Below, in pieces: positions 15,069-24,996 of a stretch of 35,136 bases of DNA. Source of the DNA: an uncultured Dokdonia sp. (GTDB lineage: Bacteria > Bacteroidota > Bacteroidia > Flavobacteriales > Flavobacteriaceae). The notes under the pieces are model-generated. The model did no database searches. It was not told where the DNA came from and saw only the letters and a list, made by a program, of their open reading frames with translations. Made by a program: the position numbers and the translations under genes. Within the stretch, counting starts at the first letter, position 1, and each line of letters starts with the position of its first letter. The DNA lies in NCBI GenBank assembly GCA_913060645.1, contig CAJXSW010000020.1:1-35136 (forward strand), given 5' to 3'.

Positions 15069-15962
15069 TTACTCTTCTATAACGAAGCTGGTTGTAAATT
15101 CTTGTGATAACGAGAAGTAGCCTAAGATAAAAGCATCTGGTCTATTTACGTTATCAAACTGGTCTATGTTATCTATGTCAGTTACATTAAGAAAGTTTCC
15201 TCTTACGGTGGCGGTAGGAGTTTGAAAAGGTCCATTATCTCCCTGCTGACTCTGTTCAACAAGTCCGTTCATGTAGTTAAAAAAGTCTTCTGTAGCTCCC
15301 AGAATACTAATATTTACTTCGTCTCCCGTTGCAATACCGGTATCTTCTGCATCATAAAAATAAGAGAACTCAAATTGTTGTCCCTCATAAAATCGATCCT
15401 CTGTAGGTAAGAATTCATTAAAACCGAAGTCAAAAAGATAATAGTTTTCTTGAGCTTCGATATCTGTAAATGCAACAATAACTTCCTTGTCATCTTCATC
15501 AAAGAGTCCTCCATCACCCTGGGTGACAGAATCAATAGGAGAAGAAGGCGCAAATGAAGTTCTTGCGAGGTATAGTTGATCTTGGTAGGTTACATATAAT
15601 AGAAACTCACTATCATCTACGAGCCAGTTAGTCACAATTTTATTATCTGACACAGGAGAAGTTGTCGTGCTGAAAGGGCGATACATGCCAGGTGACCCAG
15701 GAATAGGTTCATAGGGAACAGTGCTACCATCGTCTTCTTTTCTTAATTCTAGATTTTCTATTGAGGCAGGCTCAATAGCTCCAAAAAATGAAGATGATAA
15801 CGAAACCTTAATGGTTGCATCTGTTAGATTTTGTGTTGTATCAATTCTAATAAGTGCATCTACTATAAGTCTTGGTGCTTCATTGTTAAGATCTACATCT
15901 ACTACGTCTTCACAAGAAGTAGCGATAAAAAGCAGAATAATGATGGAAAATAAATATTTCAT
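15069..15962 (-). CDS. DUF4249 lipoprotein, TonB-receptor partner
   Basis: A 297-residue lipoprotein: MKYLFSIIILLFIATSC with the lipobox cysteine at about 17, then EDVVDVDLNNEAPRLIVDAL, the characteristic DUF4249 opening. The rest is beta-rich (Ig-like strands, many Asp/Glu). DUF4249 proteins are almost always encoded just after a TonB-dependent receptor, as here with 4 bp between genes. That suggests a surface lipoprotein working with the receptor, though its molecular role is not established. Start ATG 15962 is set by the signal peptide. Confidence 0.9.
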   Translation of the reverse strand: MKYLFSIIILLFIATSCEDVVDVDLNNEAPRLIVDALIRIDTTQNLTDATIKVSLSSSFFGAIEPASIENLELRKEDDGSTVPYEPIPGSPGMYRPFSTTTSPVSDNKIVTNWLVDDSEFLLYVTYQDQLYLARTSFAPSSPIDSVTQGDGGLFDEDDKEVIVAFTDIEAQENYYLFDFGFNEFLPTEDRFYEGQQFEFSYFYDAEDTGIATGDEVNISILGATEDFFNYMNGLVEQSQQGDNGPFQTPTATVRGNFLNVTDIDNIDQFDNVNRPDAFILGYFSLSQEFTTSFVIEE

Positions 15963-15966
15963 ATTC

Positions 15967-18345
15967 TTAAAATTTGAAATTATAAGTTACTGCCGGTATT
16001 GCCCCAAAAATAGAAGTCCTAATAGCTTCATTGTTTCCAGTTTCTGCATTTTGCCTAAAGTTAATTGAAGCAGCATTTCGACGATTATAAGCATTATAAA
16101 GACTAAAAATCCACTCGGATTTCCATGAGCGACCTTCATTTGCACTAGGAGTTAGTGTTGCGCTTAAGTCTAGTCTATGGTAAGATGGCAATCGTTGTTC
16201 ATTGCGAGGACCATATGTTGGGATTACTATTCCTTGAAACTCAAATTGTCCTACAGGAAAATTTGTAGGCTGTCCTGTTTGAAAAAGAAAGTTACTACCA
16301 AATCTCCACTTCTTACTGAGCTCATAGCTTAGATTCATAGAGATGTCATGAGTTTTATCATAAGGAGTGTTATACCACTGCCCTCTATTTATACCTAACT
16401 CATTCTCATTTCTGCCAGGAGTACGTTGCTCAGATTTTGAGAGCGTGTATGTTATAAATCCTTTAAGGTTACCATCATTTTTTCTCAATAAGAACTCTAG
16501 GCCGTAAGCTCTTGCTTCACCTTGTAATACTACCTGCTCGATGGCATCATTTGCGATAAGTTGTGCGCCATCAATATAATCTACTCTACCATCAATATTT
16601 TTATAAAATGCCTCAGTTTCTAGGGTGTACTCTGTGTCTTTTACTTCAAAGTTTTTAAAATATCCCAAAGCATACTGATCGAGTTTTTGAGGTTGTACAA
16701 ATTGCCCACTAGGAGTCCATATGTCTAGAGGAGTAGGGGAGCTTGTGTTTGACAATAAATGAAGATATTGAACTAGTCGCGTGTAACTTGCTTTTATAGA
16801 AGTGTCGTCATTAAACGCATAAGATGCAGCGATACGTGGCTCTAGTGAGTTAAAGGTAGCTAGTTTATCACTTCTTGATAAAGAAGTGTTTGTTTCAATA
16901 GGATCTTCACTTTTATAAATCAATAGAAACGGATCAAAAGTAACAGGTTGATTATCTCTATATATATTAATCTCATCTTGACCAAGACGAGTAAAATTAC
17001 TATAACGTAACCCGTACTCTACAGTGAAGTCTTTAGATAGTTTGTGCTCAATATCTACGTATGCAGCAAACTCATTTGCATACTTCTTTGTGAGTTGCTC
17101 TTCTATAATGCCAGAATCTGGTCCATTAGGTTTTATACGTCCAGGATTAAATGTGTAGTATAGATTATTAATCCCAGAATAAATCTTCATTTTATCATTT
17201 AAGTAATGAGTGAGATCATACTTGAGGTTAATGTTGTTGATGCCTGAGTTCCACTCAAATCCTACAAAGTCAAGATCTAAACCATAATAATAGTCACTAT
17301 AAATCAGTGAGGCGTTAGAAAATAATTTATCAGAAAAGATGTGATTCCATCGTAAGTTTCCTACAGCATTTCCATAGACATTTTTAAAACTGTCATCTAT
17401 ACTAAAGAGGTCTCTACCAAAGTATCCAGAAAGATATAGACTATTGTTGTCGTTTATGTTATAGTTAATCTTAGTGTTGAGGTCGTAAAAGTATGCCTTG
17501 TTGTCTATATCAAATAAGGGTAAAAATAAATGAGCATATGATGCTCTTCCTCCTAGTAGAAACGCAGCTTTGTCTTTTACAATAGGTCCTTCTACAAGTA
17601 ATCTACTTGCTACAGCGCCTATTCCTCCGCTTACTTTTACATTTTTGCTATTACCTTCTTTTTGATAAATATCTAGTACAGAAGAGACGCGACCACCATA
17701 ACGTGCAGGGATTCCGCCTTTATATAGCTTTAAATCTTTAATCGCATCAGGGTTAAACACTGAGAAAAATCCAAAGAGGTGAGAGGAGTTGAATATGGTA
17801 GCCTCATCAAGAAGTATCAAATTTTGATCTGCCGCACCACCGCGTACGTTAAATCCAGAGGCACCTTCGCCAGCACTTGTAACTCCAGGGAGTAATAAAA
17901 TCGCTTTAATGACATCTGCCTCTCCTAGTACTACGGGAATTTGTTTAATAGTAGCCGAACTTAAAGCGTTTACACTCATTTGAGGTTTGCGTATACGTAC
18001 TCGTTCTACTTTTTCTTCTAAGATAACTTCATTGAGTAGCTCTTCAGAAGGTGTTAGTTTAAAATTGCGACGTATATCACTTGTAAGATTAACAGTCTCA
18101 ATTACATCTTTAAATCCTAGATAGCTTACTTGTAATTGATAGGTTCCTTCGGGTAGCGTTATGGAATAGAATCCATAAGAATTTGTCACTACGCCATCGC
18201 TTAATTCTGGAAATAGGATACTCACACCAATCAAGGTTTCATTACTTGAGTTATCGGTGATTGTTCCACTTAGTGTATACTTTTCTTGTCCCAATGAAAG
18301 TTGAGTAACCCCTATGAGAAAGAGTAAAGTAAAGAACTTTTTCAT
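15967..18345 (-). CDS. TonB-dependent outer-membrane receptor, DUF4249-linked
   Basis: A 792-residue receptor when started at MKKFFTLLFLIGVTQLSLG. The frame is open 9 codons further (18372), but that would put a polar extension before the signal peptide. After the signal come a carboxypeptidase-like domain (YTLSGTITDNSSNETLIGVS), a plug (LLPGVTSAGEGASGFNVRGG, about 155-175) and a beta-barrel ending in TYNFKF. LYKGGIPARYGGRVSSVLDI is the plug's usual C-terminal signature. It is cotranscribed with the DUF4249 gene. The substrate is unknown. Confidence 0.92.
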   Translation of the reverse strand: MKKFFTLLFLIGVTQLSLGQEKYTLSGTITDNSSNETLIGVSILFPELSDGVVTNSYGFYSITLPEGTYQLQVSYLGFKDVIETVNLTSDIRRNFKLTPSEELLNEVILEEKVERVRIRKPQMSVNALSSATIKQIPVVLGEADVIKAILLLPGVTSAGEGASGFNVRGGAADQNLILLDEATIFNSSHLFGFFSVFNPDAIKDLKLYKGGIPARYGGRVSSVLDIYQKEGNSKNVKVSGGIGAVASRLLVEGPIVKDKAAFLLGGRASYAHLFLPLFDIDNKAYFYDLNTKINYNINDNNSLYLSGYFGRDLFSIDDSFKNVYGNAVGNLRWNHIFSDKLFSNASLIYSDYYYGLDLDFVGFEWNSGINNINLKYDLTHYLNDKMKIYSGINNLYYTFNPGRIKPNGPDSGIIEEQLTKKYANEFAAYVDIEHKLSKDFTVEYGLRYSNFTRLGQDEINIYRDNQPVTFDPFLLIYKSEDPIETNTSLSRSDKLATFNSLEPRIAASYAFNDDTSIKASYTRLVQYLHLLSNTSSPTPLDIWTPSGQFVQPQKLDQYALGYFKNFEVKDTEYTLETEAFYKNIDGRVDYIDGAQLIANDAIEQVVLQGEARAYGLEFLLRKNDGNLKGFITYTLSKSEQRTPGRNENELGINRGQWYNTPYDKTHDISMNLSYELSKKWRFGSNFLFQTGQPTNFPVGQFEFQGIVIPTYGPRNEQRLPSYHRLDLSATLTPSANEGRSWKSEWIFSLYNAYNRRNAASINFRQNAETGNNEAIRTSIFGAIPAVTYNFKF

Positions 18346-18403
18346 GTTATAGTTTTGAGTAAAGCTAACCACAATTCTTTAATTAAACTTGTTAAAAAAA
18401 ATG

Positions 18404-18431
18404 AAAGCCTCTTCTGTTTAGAAGAGGCTTT
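18404..18431 (-). terminator. Intrinsic terminator after icd
   Basis: Stem of 11 bp (AAAGCCTCTTC, 6-base loop, GAAGAGGCTTT). On the minus strand it is followed closely by a T run (A run at 18394-18401 on the plus strand). It lies between icd and the TonB receptor start. Confidence 0.9.
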
Positions 18432-18445
18432 TAAGTGATTTTGTA

Positions 18446-18461
18446 CGCTTTCGCGAAAGCG
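18446..18461. repeat. TTTCGCGAAA palindrome, copy 5
   Basis: Perfect 16-bp CGCTTTCGCGAAAGCG, 8 bp beyond the icd stop codon and just before the terminator. Confidence 0.95.
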
Positions 18462-18468
18462 TTACAAT

Positions 18469-20691
<2,223 letters not shown>

Positions 20692-20746
20692 TTAGAAGGT
20701 ATTTGTTTAGTAAATCTATTGAAAATCACTCGTAAGTCGAGCCTAG

Positions 20747-20778
20747 CAAATATACCAAATCACTAAGGTTACTTGCAA
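20747..20778 (-). promoter_or_regulatory. icd promoter
   Basis: Minus strand: TTG (20776-20778), 21-bp spacer, TATATTTG (20747-20754). Both elements and spacing match the flavobacterial consensus. This is one of the clearest promoters in the window. Confidence 0.7.
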
Positions 20779-21161
20779 TGCTTAGGTGCGTGAATACACT
20801 CATAATTATTAAGAATATTGTATTTAACTATACATTAAATTCATTTAAGTATTTAAAGTAGATGAATTATGCTCTTTATGAAGTTATATAAAGTATAAGG
20901 TGGTCTTGATTTTGGTTGTGTAACAAGATCCTAATACTAATAACTGCATTTGTTGTGTAGTATATGAGCAGAGGAGTTTAGTTTGAGGAAAAGGGAAGTG
21001 GCTTTGATATTTCTTATCAACGACTAGATGGAGATTCTAATTAGTTAGAAAGATGATAGCAGTATTTGACTTGATTAATTAATCTGTCTTATTCTAAGCT
21101 GAGTGGTAGATGTCCGTTTAATTTTTAACTTCTTAAGATATTTTTACTCTAATATATATCC
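20779..21161. other. Gene-free stretch upstream of icd
   Basis: About 380 bp of AT-rich sequence between the icd promoter and the rplS terminator. It holds only tiny frames (longest about 27 codons, from ATG 20779) with no convincing start region or coding character. I see no repeat, hairpin or RNA signature in it. It is the longest stretch without a gene in the chromosomal part. Confidence 0.6.
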
Positions 21162-21196
21162 AAAAAAAAAGCTCCATCGTTATGATGGAGCTTTTT
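21162..21196 (-). terminator. Intrinsic terminator after rplS
   Basis: Stem GCTCCATC/GATGGAGC extended by A/T pairs to 13 bp, 5-base loop, T run on the minus strand. It lies 20 bp beyond the rplS stop. Confidence 0.92.
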
Positions 21197-21215
21197 GATA
21201 ATATATTGTGGTAGC

Positions 21216-21569
21216 TTAAGCGCCACGTCTTTCTTTAATACGAGCTTTCTTACCAGTAAGACCTCTAAAGTAAAAGATACGTGCACGACGTACAATACCT
21301 TTCTTGTTTATTTCAATCTTTTGGATTGCAGGAAGGTTAAGTGGGAATACACGTTCCACACCAACAGTACCAGACATTTTACGGATTGTAAATGTTTGAG
21401 TTCTTCCAGTTCCTCTTAATTGAATCACAACTCCTCTAAAGAACTGTGTTCTACTTTTTTCACCTTCCTTTATTTCATAAAATACAGTAATTGTATCTCC
21501 TGCTGAAAAAGTTGGGAAATCATTTTTTGGGATGAATTCGTCTTGTACGAATTTTACTAAATCTTCCAT
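21216..21569 (-). CDS. rplS: 50S ribosomal protein L19
   Basis: A 117-residue protein with the L19 pattern: FSAGDTITVFYEIKEGEKSR, TQFFRGVVIQLRG, TFTIRKMSGTVGVERVFPLN and the basic tail IVRRARIFYFRGLTGKKARI. L19 sits at the 30S-50S interface. Full length. It is alone here, without the usual trmD/rimM neighbours of proteobacteria. The 220-bp gap upstream contains several inverted repeats that may form a leader. Confidence 0.98.
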   Translation of the reverse strand: MEDLVKFVQDEFIPKNDFPTFSAGDTITVFYEIKEGEKSRTQFFRGVVIQLRGTGRTQTFTIRKMSGTVGVERVFPLNLPAIQKIEINKKGIVRRARIFYFRGLTGKKARIKERRGA

Positions 21570-21604
21570 TTCTATGGATATTAAAGTGGTTTTACGTTAG
21601 GGCA

Positions 21605-21660
21605 ACATTCACGAACATCGTCAGAGGTTAGCCTAATCAGTTGCAAGAATTTCTTGCGGT
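21605..21660 (-). promoter_or_regulatory. Possible structured leader of rplS
   Basis: Upstream of L19 the sequence holds a perfect inverted repeat GCAAGAA-T-TTCTTGC (21643-21657) and a small hairpin ACGA/TCGT about 30 bp closer to the gene. Ribosomal genes often have autoregulatory leaders, but I cannot match a named family. The fold is tentative. Confidence 0.3.
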
Positions 21661-21696
21661 ATTAATCTTAATATGTAAAAGTAGTAGATAGGTTTT

Positions 21697-21711
21697 GCTT
21701 TCGCGAAAGCG
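21697..21711. repeat. TTTCGCGAAA palindrome, copy 6
   Basis: GCTTTCGCGAAAGCG between rpsT and rplS. It sits inside a larger inverted repeat with arms AGTAGATA (21683-21690) and TATCTACT (21723-21730). Confidence 0.95.
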
Positions 21712-21744
21712 TAAGTTGTACTTATCTACTTCTTAAATAACAAA

Positions 21745-21772
21745 AGAACCCCTATAGAAATATAGAAGTTCT
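21745..21772 (-). terminator. Intrinsic terminator after rpsT
   Basis: Minus strand AGAACTTCTATA, loop TTTC, TATAGGGGTTCT, then TTTTGTT. Twelve pairs include two G-U pairs that form only in the minus-strand RNA, fixing its direction. Confidence 0.75.
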
Positions 21773-21796
21773 CTGTATATCATAATCGTAGTGCTA

Positions 21797-22048
21797 TTAT
21801 AGCGCTGCTACGTGCTTTGCAAGCTTAGATTTCAGGTTAGCTGCTTTGTTATCATGAATGATATTACGCTTAGCTAACTTGTCAATCATAGAAGCTACAG
21901 CAGGATATAAAGCCTGTGCATCTTTCTGCTCAGTCATATCGCGTAGTCTTTTGATCGCGTTACGAGTCGTTCTGTGTTGGTAACGATTTCTAAGACGCTT
22001 AGCTTCGTTGCTTCTAATTCTCTTTAAAGCTGACTTGTGATTTGCCAT
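21797..22048 (-). CDS. rpsT: 30S ribosomal protein S20
   Basis: An 83-residue, Lys/Arg/Ala-rich helical protein beginning MANHKSALKRIRSNEAKRLR, the S20 signature, and ending SKLAKHVAAL. S20 binds 16S rRNA in the 30S body. Start ATG 22048 is 30 bp after the 3' end of tRNA-Glu with no clear separate promoter, so it may be processed from a tRNA-rpsT transcript. Confidence 0.98.
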   Translation of the reverse strand: MANHKSALKRIRSNEAKRLRNRYQHRTTRNAIKRLRDMTEQKDAQALYPAVASMIDKLAKRNIIHDNKAANLKSKLAKHVAAL

Positions 22049-22078
22049 TATTGTTTTTTCTAGTAATTATAAAAATTG

Positions 22079-22150
22079 TAGCCCGTAGGGGAATCGAACC
22101 CCTCTTACATGGATGAAAACCATGCGTCCTAGCCGATAGACGAACGGGCC
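22079..22150 (-). tRNA. tRNA-Glu (anticodon TTC)
   Basis: The minus strand folds as a cloverleaf: acceptor GGCCCGT/ACGGGCT with discriminator A, D-arm with CGGCTAGG, anticodon stem CATGG/CCATG with loop TTTTCAT (anticodon TTC), and T-arm GGGGTTCGATTCCCC. CCA is not encoded. It is read with a good promoter upstream and rpsT 30 bp downstream. Confidence 0.97.
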
Positions 22151-22176
22151 TAGAACAATCGCTTAAATTGCGGATG

Positions 22177-22206
22177 CAAAAATAAACATTTTTCTAGATG
22201 TTGCAA
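22177..22206 (-). promoter_or_regulatory. tRNA-Glu promoter
   Basis: Minus strand: TTG (22204-22206), 19-bp spacer, TATTTTTG (22177-22184), 26 bp before the tRNA 5' end. Full match to the consensus. Confidence 0.7.
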
Positions 22207-22235
22207 GACTATTTGAAACTTTTTTCAAAAAAAAA

Positions 22236-23714
22236 TTAATATGCCTTGGCAAACAGTACTCTACGATTAGAAGGAGCGCCAGAAAAAACGCATTTTCCTT
22301 CTTCTTCAACAGCATCCATAGGTATGCATCGTATGGTTGCTTTTGTGATTTGTTTGATTTTTTCTTCAGTTTCTGCAGTGCCATCCCAATGTGCACTTAG
22401 AAATCCACCTTTGGTCTCTAGTACTTCTTTGAATTCTTCAAAGTCATTTACAGGCGTTATATGCGTGTCTCTGTAATTTTTTGCCTTAGTATATAGGTTT
22501 TCTTGTATTTCCTTTAAAAGGTCAACTACAGTCTCTACAATATCCTCTTTGGCTACAAACTCCTTTGTGAGCGTATCGCGCCTAGCAAGTTCTACTGTTC
22601 GTTTCTCAAGGTCTTTAGGTCCTATTCCTATTCTTAAAGGAACACCCTTGAGCTCATACTCATTAAATTTCCACCCTGGTTTGTGTGTATCTCGATTATC
22701 AAACTTTACAGAAACTCCATGAAGTTTGAGGTCTTGTACAATTTCATTTGCCACTTGGGAAATCGCATCCAGTTGTTCTTGTCCTTTATATATTGGAACA
22801 ATGACCACCTGGAATGGAGCGAGGTTAGGAGGTAGCACAAGTCCTTGATCATCACTATGCGTCATTATAAGCGCTCCCATAAGTCGTGTAGATACACCCC
22901 ATGAGGTAGCCCATACATGCTCTTGTTTTCCTTGGTTTGTTGTAAATTTTACATCAAACGCTTTCGCGAAATTTTGACCTAAAAAGTGAGATGTACCTGC
23001 TTGTAGTGCTTTTCCATCTTGCATAAGTGCTTCGATACAAAAGGTTTCATCTGCACCAGCAAAACGTTCACTCTCTGTCTTTACACCTTTTACTACAGGA
23101 ATAGCTAAGAAATTCTCAGCAAATTCTGCATAGATGTTATTCATTAATTCTGCCTCTACTAGTGCTTCCTGTTTAGTAGCGTGTGCTGTATGACCTTCTT
23201 GCCATAAGAATTCGGCAGTCCTTAAGAATAGGCGAGTACGCATTTCCCAGCGTACTACGTTTGCCCATTGGTTTATTAATAATGGAAGATCTCTATATGA
23301 TTGAATCCATCCTTTATATGTATTCCATATAATAGCTTCACTAGTAGGACGAACAATAAGTTCTTCCTCTAATTTTGCATTAGGATCAACAATAAGCTTG
23401 CTAGGATTATCAGGATCTGTTTTTAATCTGTAGTGAGTAACTACTGCACATTCCTTTGCAAAGCCCTCTGCATTCTTTTCTTCTGCTTCAAAAAGACTTT
23501 TGGGTACAAATAATGGAAAATATGCATTTTCATGTCCTGTTTCTTTGAACATGCGATCAAGCTCTGCTTGCATTTTTTCCCAGATGGCATATCCGTATGG
23601 TTTGATAACCATACAGCCGCGCACTGCTGAGTTTTCTGCTAGGTCTGCTTGAACTACTAATTCATTATACCATTTAGAATAATCTTCACTTCTTTTTGTG
23701 AGGTTCTTGCCCAT
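22236..23714 (-). CDS. proS: Prolyl-tRNA synthetase, archaeal/eukaryotic-type
   Basis: A 492-residue class II synthetase that charges tRNA-Pro. It is the short ProRS form without the bacterial editing insertion. It shows [18 protein letters not shown] near the N-terminus, the motif 2 region [18 protein letters not shown] with [20 protein letters not shown], and the anticodon domain (VVIVPIY...). The C-terminal domain ends in RRVLFAKAY, with the terminal tyrosine typical of this type. A TTTCGCGAAA copy is read as F-A-K-A in the conserved [10 protein letters not shown] segment. It is divergent from the R/S-rich lipoprotein gene. Confidence 0.97.
   Translation of the reverse strand: MGKNLTKRSEDYSKWYNELVVQADLAENSAVRGCMVIKPYGYAIWEKMQAELDRMFKETGHENAYFPLFVPKSLFEAEEKNAEGFAKECAVVTHYRLKTDPDNPSKLIVDPNAKLEEELIVRPTSEAIIWNTYKGWIQSYRDLPLLINQWANVVRWEMRTRLFLRTAEFLWQEGHTAHATKQEALVEAELMNNIYAEFAENFLAIPVVKGVKTESERFAGADETFCIEALMQDGKALQAGTSHFLGQNFAKAFDVKFTTNQGKQEHVWATSWGVSTRLMGALIMTHSDDQGLVLPPNLAPFQVVIVPIYKGQEQLDAISQVANEIVQDLKLHGVSVKFDNRDTHKPGWKFNEYELKGVPLRIGIGPKDLEKRTVELARRDTLTKEFVAKEDIVETVVDLLKEIQENLYTKAKNYRDTHITPVNDFEEFKEVLETKGGFLSAHWDGTAETEEKIKQITKATIRCIPMDAVEEEGKCVFSGAPSNRRVLFAKAY
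22959..22971. repeat. TTTCGCGAAA palindrome, copy 7
   Basis: CGCTTTCGCGAAA inside proS, encoding F-A-K-A on the minus strand. Confidence 0.95.
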
Positions 23715-23754
23715 AAAACTTGTTTTGGCACAAATGTTGTGTTAATTTGAATGT

Positions 23755-23783
23755 AAAAATACCTAGCGAAATTAGGTATTTTT
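23755..23783 (+). promoter_or_regulatory. Hairpin with T run in the proS/lipoprotein divergent gap
   Basis: Inverted repeat AAAAATACCTA (23755-23765), 7-base loop, TAGGTATTTTT (23773-23783). It looks like an intrinsic terminator but lies upstream of a gene with no plus-strand gene before it. It could be an operator, an attenuator in the 5' leader of the 23814 gene, or an antisense terminator. Confidence 0.5.
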
Positions 23784-23813
23784 CAATCAAGCAACAATTA
23801 AAACACTATTGAT

Positions 23814-24965
23814 ATGGAATTTAATACTTCTCTCTTAAGCACAGTAAAAAAAATAACATTTCTAGCTGTTACATCAGTTTTTATTATTGGTTGTAGTTCT
23901 ACTCAGAATATTTATGATGAGGATGGAATTTATAATAGTTCAGAAGCTGTCGTGTCTAACGAATCAGATCAAAAGGTTAGTGATGGTGCAAATACTCAGG
24001 TTTACAAAAACTATTTTGAAAAAGGTGTCCAAGAACTTAGTGAGTTAGAAGAAGATGGAGCTGTATTTACTGATATTGAATCCTATTCTTCAGAAGCCGG
24101 GACAGATATCTATGTAGATGGAGCTAGTTTTGAAACTAATACTGGTTACGCAGCCTGGGGTGATGAAACTCAAGATGTAGAAATCACTATTTATAATAAT
24201 AATATTCCTTACTGGAGAGGTTTTGGATTTGGCTATGGAGGTTTTGGTAATGGTTTTGGATTTCCTAATCCATATGGAATCAGAAGTTACGCTGCATTTT
24301 GGTCTCCATGGGGAATGGGATTTTGGAACACTCCCCATTACGGATATGGGAATTTCGGTTATGGATACTATAGACCTTTTGTATCTCATGGTCACTACAA
24401 TTATGGTACATATAACGGCGCAAGACTCGCATACAATAACAGTCCTCGTGGAAGAAGTTTAAATACAGGAAGAAGAAGTAGTGCTGTAAATGCTATCTCA
24501 TCTTCAAGATCTCGTTTACGTTCGGCTTCAGGAAGAACTTCAAGTGCTACAAGTAGAAATACATATTCTAGAAACAGAGGGACTAGCTCGCGAGTAATTG
24601 GAACTAGACCAACATCTGCAAATCGTGATGGCGTTACTAGAGGAAGACCTACAACTACAAATCGCGATGGTGTTACTAGAGGAAGACCTACAACAACTAA
24701 TCGTGATGGTGTTACAAGAGGTAGGCCTAATGCAACGAGACCAAGCCGTCCTACAAGACCATCTGGAACTCAATCAAGACCTTCGCGTCCAGTAAGACCT
24801 AGTGGAACTAAATCAAGACCTGCATCAAGTTCGTCTAGACCTACAGCGACGCCTAGCAGATCTTCATCAAGAAGTAGCTCTGCATCTAGATCGTCTTCAC
24901 CATCAAGAAGTAGTAGTGGATCATCTTCAAGATCTTCTGGTAGAAGCGGAGGACGCAGAGGATAA
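23814..24965 (+). CDS. Low-complexity lipoprotein with aromatic-Gly and Arg/Ser-rich regions
   Basis: A 383-residue lipoprotein: positively charged start, hydrophobic stretch, lipobox IIGC with C27 and SSTQ after it. Residues about 30-130 are acidic and ordered-looking. Residues about 130-185 are rich in Gly, Phe, Tyr and Trp (GFGFGYGGFGNGFGFPNPYG). Residues 200-383 are strongly basic and disordered, rich in Arg, Ser, Thr and Pro, with three RDGVTRGRP repeats and an SSSRSS-type tail. No domain is recognised. The organisation suggests an envelope-anchored structural or matrix protein, which is inference. The next gene, 31 bp on, is a FadL-type porin, and they are probably cotranscribed. Confidence 0.8.
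   Translation: MEFNTSLLSTVKKITFLAVTSVFIIGCSSTQNIYDEDGIYNSSEAVVSNESDQKVSDGANTQVYKNYFEKGVQELSELEEDGAVFTDIESYSSEAGTDIYVDGASFETNTGYAAWGDETQDVEITIYNNNIPYWRGFGFGYGGFGNGFGFPNPYGIRSYAAFWSPWGMGFWNTPHYGYGNFGYGYYRPFVSHGHYNYGTYNGARLAYNNSPRGRSLNTGRRSSAVNAISSSRSRLRSASGRTSSATSRNTYSRNRGTSSRVIGTRPTSANRDGVTRGRPTTTNRDGVTRGRPTTTNRDGVTRGRPNATRPSRPTRPSGTQSRPSRPVRPSGTKSRPASSSSRPTATPSRSSSRSSSASRSSSPSRSSSGSSSRSSGRSGGRRG
24621..24737. repeat. 39-bp tandem repeat encoding RDGVTRGRPTTTN
   Basis: Three 39-bp units (24621-24659, 24660-24698, 24699-24737); the first two are nearly identical and the third has diverged. They encode the 13-residue basic repeat of the low-complexity lipoprotein. Confidence 0.9.
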
Positions 24966-24996
24966 GCGATATAGTCTACAATATTAAATTTTTTAT

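Noticed and set aside
20779-20862. 27-codon frame upstream of icd as a leader peptide
   Set aside because: It points away from icd, has no ribosome-binding context and no conserved character.
22163-22396. 77-codon frame near the proS 3' end
   Set aside because: It is out of frame within proS, spans the tRNA promoter and lacks a plausible start context.
24540-24987. Long open frames in other phases of the R/S-rich gene
   Set aside because: They arise from the repetitive AGA/TCA composition of that gene; only the lipoprotein frame has a signal sequence.
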